This document shows positions 23,618-30,874 of a stretch of DNA of 37,609 bases, piece after piece. The number at the start of each line of letters is the position of its first letter. The first letter of the stretch is position 1. Below the pieces are notes generated by a model. That model saw only the letters and a program-made list of their open reading frames with translations. It was not told the DNA's origin and did no database searches. A program made the position numbers and the translations under genes. Source of the stretch: a virus; the IMG/VR virus record IMGVR_UViG_3300031250_000004, positions 1 through 37,609 of that record; one strand, written 5' to 3'.

Positions 23618-23971
23618 ATGGCAAACACACTGAGACCGAGCATCCACAAATCCCCGTCACCCGTCACCGCACATGGTGACCTATGCGGCATCCTGACCAA
23701 CCGAAGCACCTCTGGAGTCGTCTCGATTGGTATTGCAGCGGCGCTCGCTACCTGCGGTATTGTGGCCACTGTCATCGTATCCGGGCAGTCGATATCTGTG
23801 ACACACGAGAGTGACCTGCAGGCAGCACTGACCCATGTCGTGCGACCTCTGCAGTACGACGCTGCTCTCGAGTCACGAGTGCCATCTGTCCCGTCCTACT
23901 GGTACAGCGATGACGCGGCTATCGTGTGCCAGGTAGGTGACTACTGCATTAAATTGGAGACAGCAAAATGA
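23618..23971 (+). CDS. Single-TM hypothetical protein
   Basis: A 117-residue protein with ATG 23618. Residues ~33-55 form one hydrophobic segment (VVSIGIAAALATCGIVATVI) preceded by a polar N-terminus, so it is probably an inner-membrane protein with the C-terminal ~60 residues outside. Two cysteines near the end (IVCQVGDYC) could pair in the periplasm. No family recognised. Its last codons overlap the next ATG. Confidence 0.6.
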   Translation: MANTLRPSIHKSPSPVTAHGDLCGILTNRSTSGVVSIGIAAALATCGIVATVIVSGQSISVTHESDLQAALTHVVRPLQYDAALESRVPSVPSYWYSDDAAIVCQVGDYCIKLETAK

Positions 23972-24282
23972 GTCACATACCAATCGACAAACAACTACGA
24001 GCGCATGGGTTGCGACGCGCTAAGACAGGAGAGGACGCGCTGGTGGTCTGTCTGTCTCACAAAGGCGAGTCGCTGGCAATTTCCGCAGTGCAGATGCCAA
24101 TCGTGCTCGATGAGATGGTGGTCGTTGTACTGCGTGCATTCGCTGGTACTCTATGGGCTCGGTGTCCCGAGCTGACGCTGAATCAATTACGCATGGCAAT
24201 GTGCGTCTACTCCGAGCAGATTGGAGCAACCGATGCAGAGGTTACGCAGGCGTCGCTACGATTGGAGCTTGTGCGCGAATGA
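23968..24282 (+). CDS. Hypothetical 104-residue protein
   Basis: ATG 23968 overlaps the upstream TGA. The protein is mixed alpha/beta by eye (GEDALVVCLSHKGESLAISA, then VLDEMVVVVLRAFAG and a helical end). No motif assigned. It is followed by an HTH gene with another ATGA overlap. Confidence 0.55.
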   Translation: MSHIPIDKQLRAHGLRRAKTGEDALVVCLSHKGESLAISAVQMPIVLDEMVVVVLRAFAGTLWARCPELTLNQLRMAMCVYSEQIGATDAEVTQASLRLELVRE

Positions 24283-24521
24283 CTGCCAGTAAAAATCCCG
24301 TCGCAGTAGCGCTCGGTGCTTGCCTCGAGTGCCCCTCAGAGCACAGACTACACCGCGTCGCAGTGTCCTACGTTCTGGCGCGAGTCGCAGAGCATCACTA
24401 CCAATCAGACGCGGCCGAAGCCATCGGTGTGAGTCCGACGTATCTCAGTATCTTGATGACCAAATACCCAGAGCTCAAACCATTCCCCTCGTGGGCCAGC
24501 AAACGGAGACCAGAAAAATGA
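24279..24521 (+). CDS. Small Fis-type helix-turn-helix protein
   Basis: An 80-residue protein with ATG 24279 overlapping the previous TGA. Residues ~28-65 (VSYVLARVAEHHYQSDAAEA, IGVSPTYLSILMTKYP) match the helix, AAEAIGVS turn and recognition helix of Fis/NtrC-type DNA-binding domains. It could regulate the late operon. It could also be a minimal small-terminase DNA-binding subunit, since terL is upstream and no other candidate is obvious. The basic tail SKRRPEK fits DNA contact. Confidence 0.6.
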   Translation: MTASKNPVAVALGACLECPSEHRLHRVAVSYVLARVAEHHYQSDAAEAIGVSPTYLSILMTKYPELKPFPSWASKRRPEK

Positions 24522-24799
24522 CCACTACGCTTCGCCCCGCCAAGAGCCTCGTGAATCTCGCCGCTGATCTGCTCGTGCTGCGAGCCAAAGAGCTACTTGC
24601 CATCATCGGACCAACGAAGAGCGACTCAGTCATGGCGCTCAGTGACGCTATCCACATGTACACCGATGCGCGCATCGACAGCGAAATCACCGAGTCGATG
24701 GACATTCTGCTCGCTCCTGTCGATGCGGCACTTAAGATTTGTGACGAGCAGTCGTTAGAGTTTGAGAAGGTCATGCAGCAGATTGAGAGCGAATCATGA
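24518..24799 (+). CDS. Hypothetical helical protein
   Basis: A 93-residue protein with ATG 24518 overlapping the previous TGA. It is almost entirely helical (LVNLAADLLVLRAKELLAII; DILLAPVDAALKICDEQ) and acidic at the end. No membrane segment or family recognised. Its stop overlaps the ATG of the lipoprotein-like gene. Confidence 0.55.
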   Translation: MTTTLRPAKSLVNLAADLLVLRAKELLAIIGPTKSDSVMALSDAIHMYTDARIDSEITESMDILLAPVDAALKICDEQSLEFEKVMQQIESES

Positions 24800-25236
24800 A
24801 TATCCAATATTGCCAACCCGAACCAAACATCACCGATCTAGCTCGCCGAGAACGTGGCGCCCGACTCGAGTGCGAACGCCTCGCTGCTCAAATCGAATCG
24901 ACCATCAAGCGCGCGATTGCACTGGCGGCTCTACTCGCGTTGAGCGCTTGCGGGACACCAGGTACTGAGGACGCGCCGAGCAGCACAACGCTCGAGCAGA
25001 CTGACGCTGGTGTGTCGTGCACCATTGAGCTGTGCGGAGTTGCGCACTCGGGACTCTGTAGCTCCAAGTACGGAGACGTCGTGTATCACGTGGACGGAAT
25101 GGGTGCAGCGCCAGGCGAACCGTCATGGTGCTCCACCTCTGACCAGGGCGATCACTGGACTACGTGCTGCGCTGTTTGGTGCACTCCAGGTGACGACGCA
25201 ACGTTTGAATACCAGTGCGGGACGGTAGCAAAGTGA
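24796..25236 (+). CDS. Cysteine-rich lipoprotein-like protein with internal lipobox
   Basis: A 146-residue protein with ATG 24796 overlapping the upstream TGA. Residues 37-52 (IKRAIALAALLALSAC) read exactly like a lipoprotein signal with lipobox LSAC and Cys52. It is preceded by 36 charged residues, and no usable start codon lies directly before the signal. The mature part has about ten cysteines (e.g. CTIELC, WCS, TTCCAVWC), consistent with an exported disulfide-rich domain. It may be an envelope component of the lysis block (o-spanin-like) or a surface lipoprotein altering infection. The long pre-signal extension is odd. Confidence 0.6.
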   Translation: MNIQYCQPEPNITDLARRERGARLECERLAAQIESTIKRAIALAALLALSACGTPGTEDAPSSTTLEQTDAGVSCTIELCGVAHSGLCSSKYGDVVYHVDGMGAAPGEPSWCSTSDQGDHWTTCCAVWCTPGDDATFEYQCGTVAK

Positions 25237-25286
25237 GCATTGTAGCCATTATTCTCGTGCTCATTGCCGTCATGGTCTTTCGGTGA
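25233..25286 (+). CDS. 17-residue membrane peptide
   Basis: GTG 25233 overlaps the TGA of the lipoprotein gene (GTGA). The frame encodes MSIVAIILVLIAVMVFR and stops at TGA 25284. All but the ends are hydrophobic, a single transmembrane helix ending in Arg. Being just before the holin-like gene, it could be a tiny lysis regulator. Real translation is plausible given the coupling signal. Confidence 0.45.
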   Translation: MSIVAIILVLIAVMVFR

Positions 25287-25293
25287 CATCCTA

Positions 25294-25319
25294 CGCCGGT
25301 AGCTACACCGCCACCGGCG
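25294..25319 (+). promoter_or_regulatory. Short hairpin before the holin-like gene
   Basis: CGCCGGT (25294-25300) pairs with ACCGGCG (25313-25319) around a 12-base loop, directly followed by the GAAGGAA ribosome site of the 25335 gene. It could limit or time translation of the lysis gene. Confidence 0.4.
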
Positions 25320-25334
25320 GAAGGAAAAACAACC

Positions 25335-25787
25335 ATGATCAATTGGAAAACGACACTAGGCGCTATCGTTCTCGGAACATTGGGAATTCTGCAAACCACT
25401 CTAACGGCGTACCAAAACGGTACGCCAATTCAATGGCTACAGGTAGCAATGTGCATTGTCGTGATGGCTCTCGGGCTAGTCATGAAAGACTTCGATGTCA
25501 CCGGCAACGGTAAGACAGCGACGACGGCAACCAAGTCCACGCTAGTCACGCTAGCGTCTATCGTGTTGCTTGCTGGGTGTTCATCGACGCAACTCGTTGC
25601 CGCAACTGCAAGCAATGGAGATCAGTTTCCGTACTGCCTCGAGGTCACATTCCACGTGCAACCACTGCAGGCTGACACACTGTTTTGCGCAGGTCTGAGC
25701 ACGATTCAAGCTGAGCAAGCGAAGCAATCTGCACTACATCCAGAGAACACGTACACCATCGTTGAGCAACACAAGGTGACAAAGTGA
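25335..25787 (+). CDS. Holin-like membrane protein with an internal lipobox
   Basis: A 150-residue protein with ATG 25335 behind AAGGAA. Residues 1-50 resemble small phage holin-type proteins (INWKTTLGAIVLGTLGILQT; WLQVAMCIVVMALGLVMKDF). Residues 68-82 (STLVTLASIVLLAGC) then form a perfect lipoprotein signal with LAGC and Cys82, followed by a ~65-residue domain with two further cysteines. No frameshift is needed: one open frame joins both parts. It may be a holin fused to an outer-membrane lipoprotein, a spanin-like envelope bridge, or a fusion assembled by deletion. Its stop overlaps the next GTG. Confidence 0.6.
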   Translation: MINWKTTLGAIVLGTLGILQTTLTAYQNGTPIQWLQVAMCIVVMALGLVMKDFDVTGNGKTATTATKSTLVTLASIVLLAGCSSTQLVAATASNGDQFPYCLEVTFHVQPLQADTLFCAGLSTIQAEQAKQSALHPENTYTIVEQHKVTK

Positions 25788-26182
25788 ACCGATTTCTACG
25801 CGCCACGATTAGCGCACTACTCACGTTCGCTTGCGGCTCGACCAGTGGCGTGACGGCAACAGGCTCCGGAGTTGCGGTATCCGTCATGGTCGGGACTCAG
25901 TCCTACGCGTGCTCAGCAGTGCAGCCACACACGGGCGGTTCTGCCGGTGTCGGAGGCTCGGTGTCAACCGGTGGCGCTCCTGGCACTGGCGGTGCACTGG
26001 CGACCGGCGGCAAGGCTGCTACGGGTGGGGCTAGCGCATCCCCTGGCAATACAGCGAACTGCATTGCTGCGCTATCCAAAGACGTAGCGCTCAAAAATGT
26101 TGCAGCTCAGCAGGGAATCACAATCAAGACACTCGCAACCAAAATGTGCGCTGACCCCAACATCCTGTCGAGGTATCCATGA
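25784..26182 (+). CDS. Secreted protein with Thr-Gly-Gly repeat linker
   Basis: A 132-residue protein with GTG 25784 overlapping the upstream TGA. Residues 1-17 form a signal (NRFLRATISALLTFAC), possibly a poor lipobox. Residues ~50-85 are a linker of STGGAPGTGG, ALATGGKAATGG type, the kind common in exported Myxococcota proteins. The last ~45 residues are a small domain with two cysteines (NCIAALSKDVA ... TKMCADP). It lies between the holin-like and protease genes, so it probably acts in the envelope. Function unknown. Confidence 0.6.
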   Translation: MNRFLRATISALLTFACGSTSGVTATGSGVAVSVMVGTQSYACSAVQPHTGGSAGVGGSVSTGGAPGTGGALATGGKAATGGASASPGNTANCIAALSKDVALKNVAAQQGITIKTLATKMCADPNILSRYP

Positions 26183-26859
26183 GCCAACTAGTTCGACTGC
26201 AACCTGAGATCATCGTACCCGGCAAGCGACTGGGGCGACACGTATCGATTGACCCGCGCAGAGAGCAGCACGGAGTTCGTTCGCTGCCTCGCTCTGCCAT
26301 CAGGACCATCGAATGGAAGCGCAATGTCCCAATCTTCGACCAAGGCGACGTTGGTTCATGCGAGGGCAACGGAGCCGCCGGAACACTTTCGACGGCCCCA
26401 TTCACGAACAAATTCGATGAAGCAGAAGCGGTCAAGATTTACACGCTGGCCACGCAACTCGATAGTATCCCAGGTACCTATCCCACAGAGGACACCGGAA
26501 CCGATACTACGAGCGCTTGGAATGCGTGCAAACAACTCGGACTTGTCAAGAGCTTCGCTAATGCCTTCTCGCTCACCGATATCCTGACGGCGCTGCAGAG
26601 CGGGCCTGGTGATGTTGGTTGGGATTGGTACGAGGGTTACGACAGCCCAGATGGCAATGGACTTGTGAAGCCCACTGGCGCAGTACGTGGTGGGCATTGC
26701 ATCGAGTGCGTTGGATGCGACATGGAAGCGCGACTGCTCAAGTTCGCAAACTCGTGGGGCCCATCGTGGGGCAAAGACGGATATTTCTACATCTCGTTTG
26801 AGCACGCGGAATCCATGATGGCAACTGACGGTGATTCAATTTTTCCGAGCGTGGCATGA
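26179..26859 (+). CDS. Papain-like (C1-family) cysteine protease
   Basis: A 226-residue protein with ATG 26179 overlapping the previous TGA. All catalytic elements are visible: DQGDVGSCEGNGAAG with oxyanion Gln (~55) and nucleophile Cys61, GGHCIECVGCD with His173, and FANSWGPSWG with Asn191. The ~50-residue N-terminal segment could be a short propeptide. There is no signal peptide. Its place just before an NlpC/CHAP-type hydrolase suggests a lysis role, such as cleaving envelope proteins or peptide cross-links, or else processing of virion proteins. The first is an inference from position. Confidence 0.85.
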   Translation: MSQLVRLQPEIIVPGKRLGRHVSIDPRREQHGVRSLPRSAIRTIEWKRNVPIFDQGDVGSCEGNGAAGTLSTAPFTNKFDEAEAVKIYTLATQLDSIPGTYPTEDTGTDTTSAWNACKQLGLVKSFANAFSLTDILTALQSGPGDVGWDWYEGYDSPDGNGLVKPTGAVRGGHCIECVGCDMEARLLKFANSWGPSWGKDGYFYISFEHAESMMATDGDSIFPSVA

Positions 26860-27365
26860 TGGACGAATATCAGCAACGAATCGTCGGTATCGTAAACAGC
26901 TACGTCGGCTGCTCACTATCGAATCGCAAGGATGAGCTAGCGGAACTCATCTGCTTTCCTGGCGATGATCCGGAGCAGGACGTGCTCATCAGAACGAACT
27001 GCGCCATGTTCGCGTTGGCGGTATGGCGCAAGGTTGGTGTGCAGCACGAGTTGCTCGACGGCCCTTACAAGATAGGAATGGCGATGGCTTGGGTGCTGCA
27101 GATTGCACGCGACAAGCAAGCACTCGTTCGTGCAACGTCGACCATCGAAGTGCCACCACCAGGTGCATTGATGCATTACGCCAACGACGGCAAGAACAAT
27201 GACCACGTCGAATTCTGCCTGAGCGAACCGAACGCTCTCAGGCAAATCGAGCACGCCGGCGGCGGGCGCGGAAACAACGCGATTGGCGCAGGCGTCGGCA
27301 TGTGGTCGTGGAATTACGGCAGACCGCTGCAGCATTGGGTTGACGCGACCAAGTTACTCGAGTAG
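26856..27365 (+). CDS. NlpC/P60-CHAP superfamily peptidoglycan hydrolase (endolysin candidate)
   Basis: A 169-residue protein with ATG 26856 overlapping the previous TGA (a second ATG is at 26859). Cys49 in RTNCAMFALAVWRKVG and His117 in NNDHVEFCL, after PPPGALMHYANDG, give the Cys/His arrangement of this superfamily. It would cut amide bonds in peptidoglycan. No separate binding domain and no signal peptide are visible, so export would need the holin-like protein upstream. It is the last gene before a strong terminator. Confidence 0.75.
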   Translation: MMDEYQQRIVGIVNSYVGCSLSNRKDELAELICFPGDDPEQDVLIRTNCAMFALAVWRKVGVQHELLDGPYKIGMAMAWVLQIARDKQALVRATSTIEVPPPGALMHYANDGKNNDHVEFCLSEPNALRQIEHAGGGRGNNAIGAGVGMWSWNYGRPLQHWVDATKLLE

Positions 27366-27396
27366 ATTCCGAGCCTCACCATGTCGGGCGAATAAG

Positions 27397-27430
27397 CCCC
27401 GGTGCCATGCTGGTGCCGGGGTTTTTCTTT
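27397..27430 (+). terminator. Rho-independent terminator after the lysis block
   Basis: CCCCGGTGCCA (27397-27407) pairs with TGGTGCCGGGG (27411-27421) including two G-U pairs, with a 3-base loop, followed by TTTTTCTTT. Strong canonical form; it separates the lysis block from the structural operon. Confidence 0.9.
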
Positions 27431-27460
27431 GTGTGCCAATGTAATTGCGCCACGTAACCA

Positions 27461-27489
27461 TTGACAATTGGCACAACTTGGCGCACCAC
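27461..27489 (+). promoter_or_regulatory. Promoter candidate for the structural operon
   Basis: TTGACA (27461-27466), a 17-base spacer and CACCAC (27484-27489), then 8 bases to GTG 27498. The arrangement is identical in spacing to the one at 13749, including the distance to the start codon. The -10 is poor by the standard consensus, so the call rests on the shared geometry. Confidence 0.5.
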
Positions 27490-27497
27490 TCTGACTT

Positions 27498-29444
27498 GTG
27501 CCAGACCAGTGGTTCGACCTAGACGGTAACGAAGCGGCCCTCAAAGCCCACTCGCTCTGTCGGACGCTCTGGGACCAGTCGAGCCTGCAGAGGCAGCGCT
27601 GCAGGAGGCAAATCGAGCGGTATTACGGCGCCAGCCTCGACCCGATGCTCTGGCGCAACAAGTACCAGATTGCCGACGATTTGCCGCTGGTCTGGAATTT
27701 GACGAAGTCGCTGGTCAAAACCATTGAGTCAAGAATTGGCGCAGTGGCACAACCCAAGCTCCAATTTGTCACAAGCGATGCGACGTGGACAGTGCGCCGG
27801 CGAGGTCAAAAGCTCGATCAATTTATCGACGCTCTCGCCCTGCAGGACTGCGGAAAATTCCCAACGGTGCACGCTCTGCGCGTCAATCGACTGCGTGATT
27901 GCTGCATTTTTGGAATCGGTTGGGCGCAGGTGGACGCTGACTACGACATGGGGCGCGTGCTCACCGAGCCGTGTTTCTCGTGGGAAGTGTTCACCGATTC
28001 GCGCGACGCGCGCTACGGACACCCAACGACGTGGGTTCGAACGTGCACCGTCAGCAAGCACTCGCTAAAAGCGTGGTACCCCGAGCACAAGGCGGAAATC
28101 GAAGCAGCGCGCGAGTCCAGCGACATCGAGCTGGAAGTCGAACTCGGACTATCTCAGCGCACGACTCCAATGCACGCAGACATCGTTCGTTGCTTTCACG
28201 TCTGGCATCTTGCGGCGGGTCCCGAAGCTCCAGGACGTCACATGTTTCTGCTCGACGACGGTGCGGTAGCATTGACCGACGAAGAGTGGTTACTCGATAA
28301 GCCCCCACTCATCCCGATGTTTTGGGACGATCCGCTCATTGGCGTGCAGACCATGGGTCTCGCCGATGACATTGCCCCGATGGAGGACGAGATCAACCGC
28401 AACATCCAGCGCATGGGTGATGCGATTCGTCGAACCGGCATGGCGACGCATTGGGTGCAACAGGGCACCGTGGACAAGAGCCAGCTCGAAGAGACGCGCG
28501 ACTCGACGATACTCGAGTACGAAGGCTCCACGCCTCCGATCACGGTCAACGCAGAACCGTTCGGTCAGGCTCACATCGAGTGGATCAATCTGTTCTACGG
28601 CAAGACGCATGAGCTCACCGGTGTCAGCGAGATGGCTGCTCACGGGCAAAAGGAGCCGGGAATTACGTCTGGTGTTGCTATTCGCGCGGTGTCCGAAATT
28701 CAATCGGATCGATTCGCCGTGCTCACTCATGCCCAAGAAAATTGGATGATCCTGTGGGCGGAACTCGCGATCAATGCTGTGCACATGATCGCAGAGGAAA
28801 AGAAGAACTTCGAAGTCAAATGGAGCGGCGGAAGCTTTCTCAAACAACTCAATTGGAAAGACATCTCGCTCACACAAGACCAGTACGTCATGCAAATTCG
28901 CCCAGTGTCGGGCAATAAGAACGAGCCATCTGACAGGCTGCAGCGTGCCGAAGAGTTGCTAGGGGCAGGCATGATCTCGCAGCAAACGTATCTGTCGATC
29001 ACGCAACTCACTCTCGACGTACACGGCGCAGCAGACGCGAACACCAACCAGCGTGAGCTCATTGACTGTTACATCGAGCGATGGTTGGACGCGACCGACG
29101 AACAGTTGCAGTCGGGCATGTTTGACGAGGACAAGCAAATAGCGCTCGTGCCTCCACCACTGCGCTGGCTCAACATGCCAGAGGCGATTCTGCAGGTTGC
29201 TCAGGCGTACATGAAGAGCGAGATAGATGGAGCTCCTGACAACATTCGGCAGCTATTTATCCAGTGGCTTGACTTAGCAGAGAACGAACTTCAGTCGCAA
29301 GACGCACGCAAGCAGGCGGCTGCTCGCGCGCAACAGCAAGCTCTTAGTCAGACGAATCAAGCAGGGCCAGCACAAGCGGCACTGCAACAAATGGGCGACG
29401 TGCTCAACGCGGGATCGGGACCCGTCGCTCCACCACAGGGATAA
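27498..29444 (+). CDS. Portal protein
   Basis: A 648-residue protein starting at GTG 27498; the first in-frame ATG is 50 codons later, inside clearly conserved-looking sequence. Podovirus portal features: an early LPLVWNLTKSLVKTIESRIG stretch, WFDEEI-like and CFHVWHLAAG segments, the long region IAPMEDEINRNIQRMGDAI, ELTGVSEMAAHGQKEPGITSG (~370-395), and a Gln-rich C-terminus after residue ~610. It should form the dodecameric ring through which terminase loads DNA. No Shine-Dalgarno precedes the GTG, in keeping with the leaderless layout suggested by the promoter. Confidence 0.85.
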   Translation: MPDQWFDLDGNEAALKAHSLCRTLWDQSSLQRQRCRRQIERYYGASLDPMLWRNKYQIADDLPLVWNLTKSLVKTIESRIGAVAQPKLQFVTSDATWTVRRRGQKLDQFIDALALQDCGKFPTVHALRVNRLRDCCIFGIGWAQVDADYDMGRVLTEPCFSWEVFTDSRDARYGHPTTWVRTCTVSKHSLKAWYPEHKAEIEAARESSDIELEVELGLSQRTTPMHADIVRCFHVWHLAAGPEAPGRHMFLLDDGAVALTDEEWLLDKPPLIPMFWDDPLIGVQTMGLADDIAPMEDEINRNIQRMGDAIRRTGMATHWVQQGTVDKSQLEETRDSTILEYEGSTPPITVNAEPFGQAHIEWINLFYGKTHELTGVSEMAAHGQKEPGITSGVAIRAVSEIQSDRFAVLTHAQENWMILWAELAINAVHMIAEEKKNFEVKWSGGSFLKQLNWKDISLTQDQYVMQIRPVSGNKNEPSDRLQRAEELLGAGMISQQTYLSITQLTLDVHGAADANTNQRELIDCYIERWLDATDEQLQSGMFDEDKQIALVPPPLRWLNMPEAILQVAQAYMKSEIDGAPDNIRQLFIQWLDLAENELQSQDARKQAAARAQQQALSQTNQAGPAQAALQQMGDVLNAGSGPVAPPQG

Positions 29445-29447
29445 TCT

Positions 29448-29774
29448 ATGGCAAACAACGAACAGAACTTTTGTCACGCACTTCGCAACTGTATTGTGGA
29501 CGGTGTCCGCATTCGACGATCAAGCTGGGAAGGTACGCCATGTTTCGTCATGCTCGCCAAGGATGTTGCAGTCGCCATTGGTGAGAATGAATTTGTTGAC
29601 ATGGGTCAAGCTATCATCTGCAGGACTGGCACAGGGTCGTTTGTTCCCTGGATACCAACGCAGTCCGATTTACTAGCGGTCGATTGGCAATGGCTGAATC
29701 GCGGCACATGGATCAGTGCCATTGCATGGGCAGCTGAAGTAATAACGACCGGTAGCCTCAAGGAGTGCAGCTAA
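29448..29774 (+). CDS. Tad2-like (DUF2829) protein, candidate Thoeris anti-defence
   Basis: A 108-residue protein. The N-terminal FCHALRNCIVDGVRIRRSSW corresponds to the FGEALEALKAGKKVARKGW-type opening of the family. CFVMLAKD follows, and residues 67-80 (PWIPTQSDLLAVDW) match the hallmark PW-x-x-SQTD-LAEDW. Tad2 proteins bind the cyclic-ADP-ribose-type signal of Thoeris and so block NADase activation. The residues binding the ligand were not checked. It sits between portal and scaffold genes, a place where phages carry inserted accessory genes. Its stop overlaps the scaffold start (TAATG). Confidence 0.75.
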   Translation: MANNEQNFCHALRNCIVDGVRIRRSSWEGTPCFVMLAKDVAVAIGENEFVDMGQAIICRTGTGSFVPWIPTQSDLLAVDWQWLNRGTWISAIAWAAEVITTGSLKECS

Positions 29775-30853
29775 TGGCAACTCCAAACGCAGCAACAGCA
29801 ACAGAGCCAGTGGCATCAGTCGAAGAGGCGTCCACTGCGAAGAACGCAGACTTTGCGAGCCAGCTACACGACGAGTTGCTGCAAGCGGATGACGACGACG
29901 CGGAAGAAGCTGCAGCTGCGACCACGGCGACTACTGCTGCGGCAAAGAAGCCAGCGGCGTCAATCGCTGACAAGCAGATTGCAGCCGACAGAGTTCTCGA
30001 TCTATTGCGCTCCGGTGATATGGCAGCCCTTGCGAAAGAACTTGGTCAAGACCCCAAGGACTTCCGCGCCAAGAACTCGCAGTTCATTCGATTGCGCCAG
30101 GCCGAAGCAAAGACACGCAAAGCGCTCGCCCAAGAACGTCAGCAGGTCAATCACGAGCGTGAGACTCTTGCTCAGCAACGCGCCAACCTGCAGCAGACGC
30201 AAGCTGCAATTTTCAAGGCCGTCAAGCATATTGAGGACGAGGACTGGATTGGATTCCTTGAGACCGCTACGGGCCGAAGCTTCGACGAGATTCAAAAGCA
30301 GCTCGTACAGAACTCCCTTGATCCAAGCGCAAAAGAGGTTCGAAAGCTTCGGGCTGAGCAGGAGCGATTGCAGCGCGAACGCGATGAGGAAAACACGCGT
30401 CGTCAGCACGAGCAGCTCACTGTGCAGCAGCAACAAGCCCGCAACCAATATATGGGGCAGCTCAAGGCCGAACTGCTTGAGGACGAAGACTTCGCGGAAT
30501 TCGGCGACCACGCCAATATGCCTCGATTCCTGGATGCTGTATTTACTGAGCAGCAGAAGGCATTCGACGGCGATCAAACCATCTCGGTACGTAAGGCAGC
30601 GCAACGCGCAATCAAAGTCCTAGTGTCCGAGGCACATTCCTGGTCACCCTTCGTGACCAAGTTTAGCGGTACCGTTGCGACCACGCCGAAAGGCAAAACC
30701 AACGAGCATAGCGCCCGCCCCGCTCAAGGTGCGAGAACCAAATCGGTTGCACGAGGACAAGGCGGCGCACCTCCGAATGTTCGCGACATGTCACCCCAAG
30801 AACGCATTGCGTTCTTCGGTGCACAGATGCGCGCGGAAAATAGCGGACGGTAG
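29774..30853 (+). CDS. Capsid scaffold protein
   Basis: A 359-residue protein with ATG 29774, AGGAG 8 bases upstream and a TAATG overlap with the previous stop. Residues ~1-70 are acidic and Ala-rich (DDDDAEEAAAATTATTAAA), residues ~110-245 are a long Gln/Arg/Glu coiled coil (LAQERQQVNHERETLAQQRA), and the C-terminus is basic (GKTNEHSARPAQGARTK). Position directly before the major capsid gene and this composition are typical of podovirus scaffolds. The basic end would bind the coat protein. Confidence 0.8.
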   Translation: MATPNAATATEPVASVEEASTAKNADFASQLHDELLQADDDDAEEAAAATTATTAAAKKPAASIADKQIAADRVLDLLRSGDMAALAKELGQDPKDFRAKNSQFIRLRQAEAKTRKALAQERQQVNHERETLAQQRANLQQTQAAIFKAVKHIEDEDWIGFLETATGRSFDEIQKQLVQNSLDPSAKEVRKLRAEQERLQRERDEENTRRQHEQLTVQQQQARNQYMGQLKAELLEDEDFAEFGDHANMPRFLDAVFTEQQKAFDGDQTISVRKAAQRAIKVLVSEAHSWSPFVTKFSGTVATTPKGKTNEHSARPAQGARTKSVARGQGGAPPNVRDMSPQERIAFFGAQMRAENSGR

Positions 30854-30874
30854 AGCGCCACCAAGTAGGTGGTC

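Noticed and set aside
27431-27480. GTGCCAAT ... ATTGGCAC inverted repeat between the terminator and portal promoter
   Set aside because: Arms are 8 bases and about 25 bases apart, overlapping the promoter spacer. It could be an operator, but no second copy or binding protein supports it.
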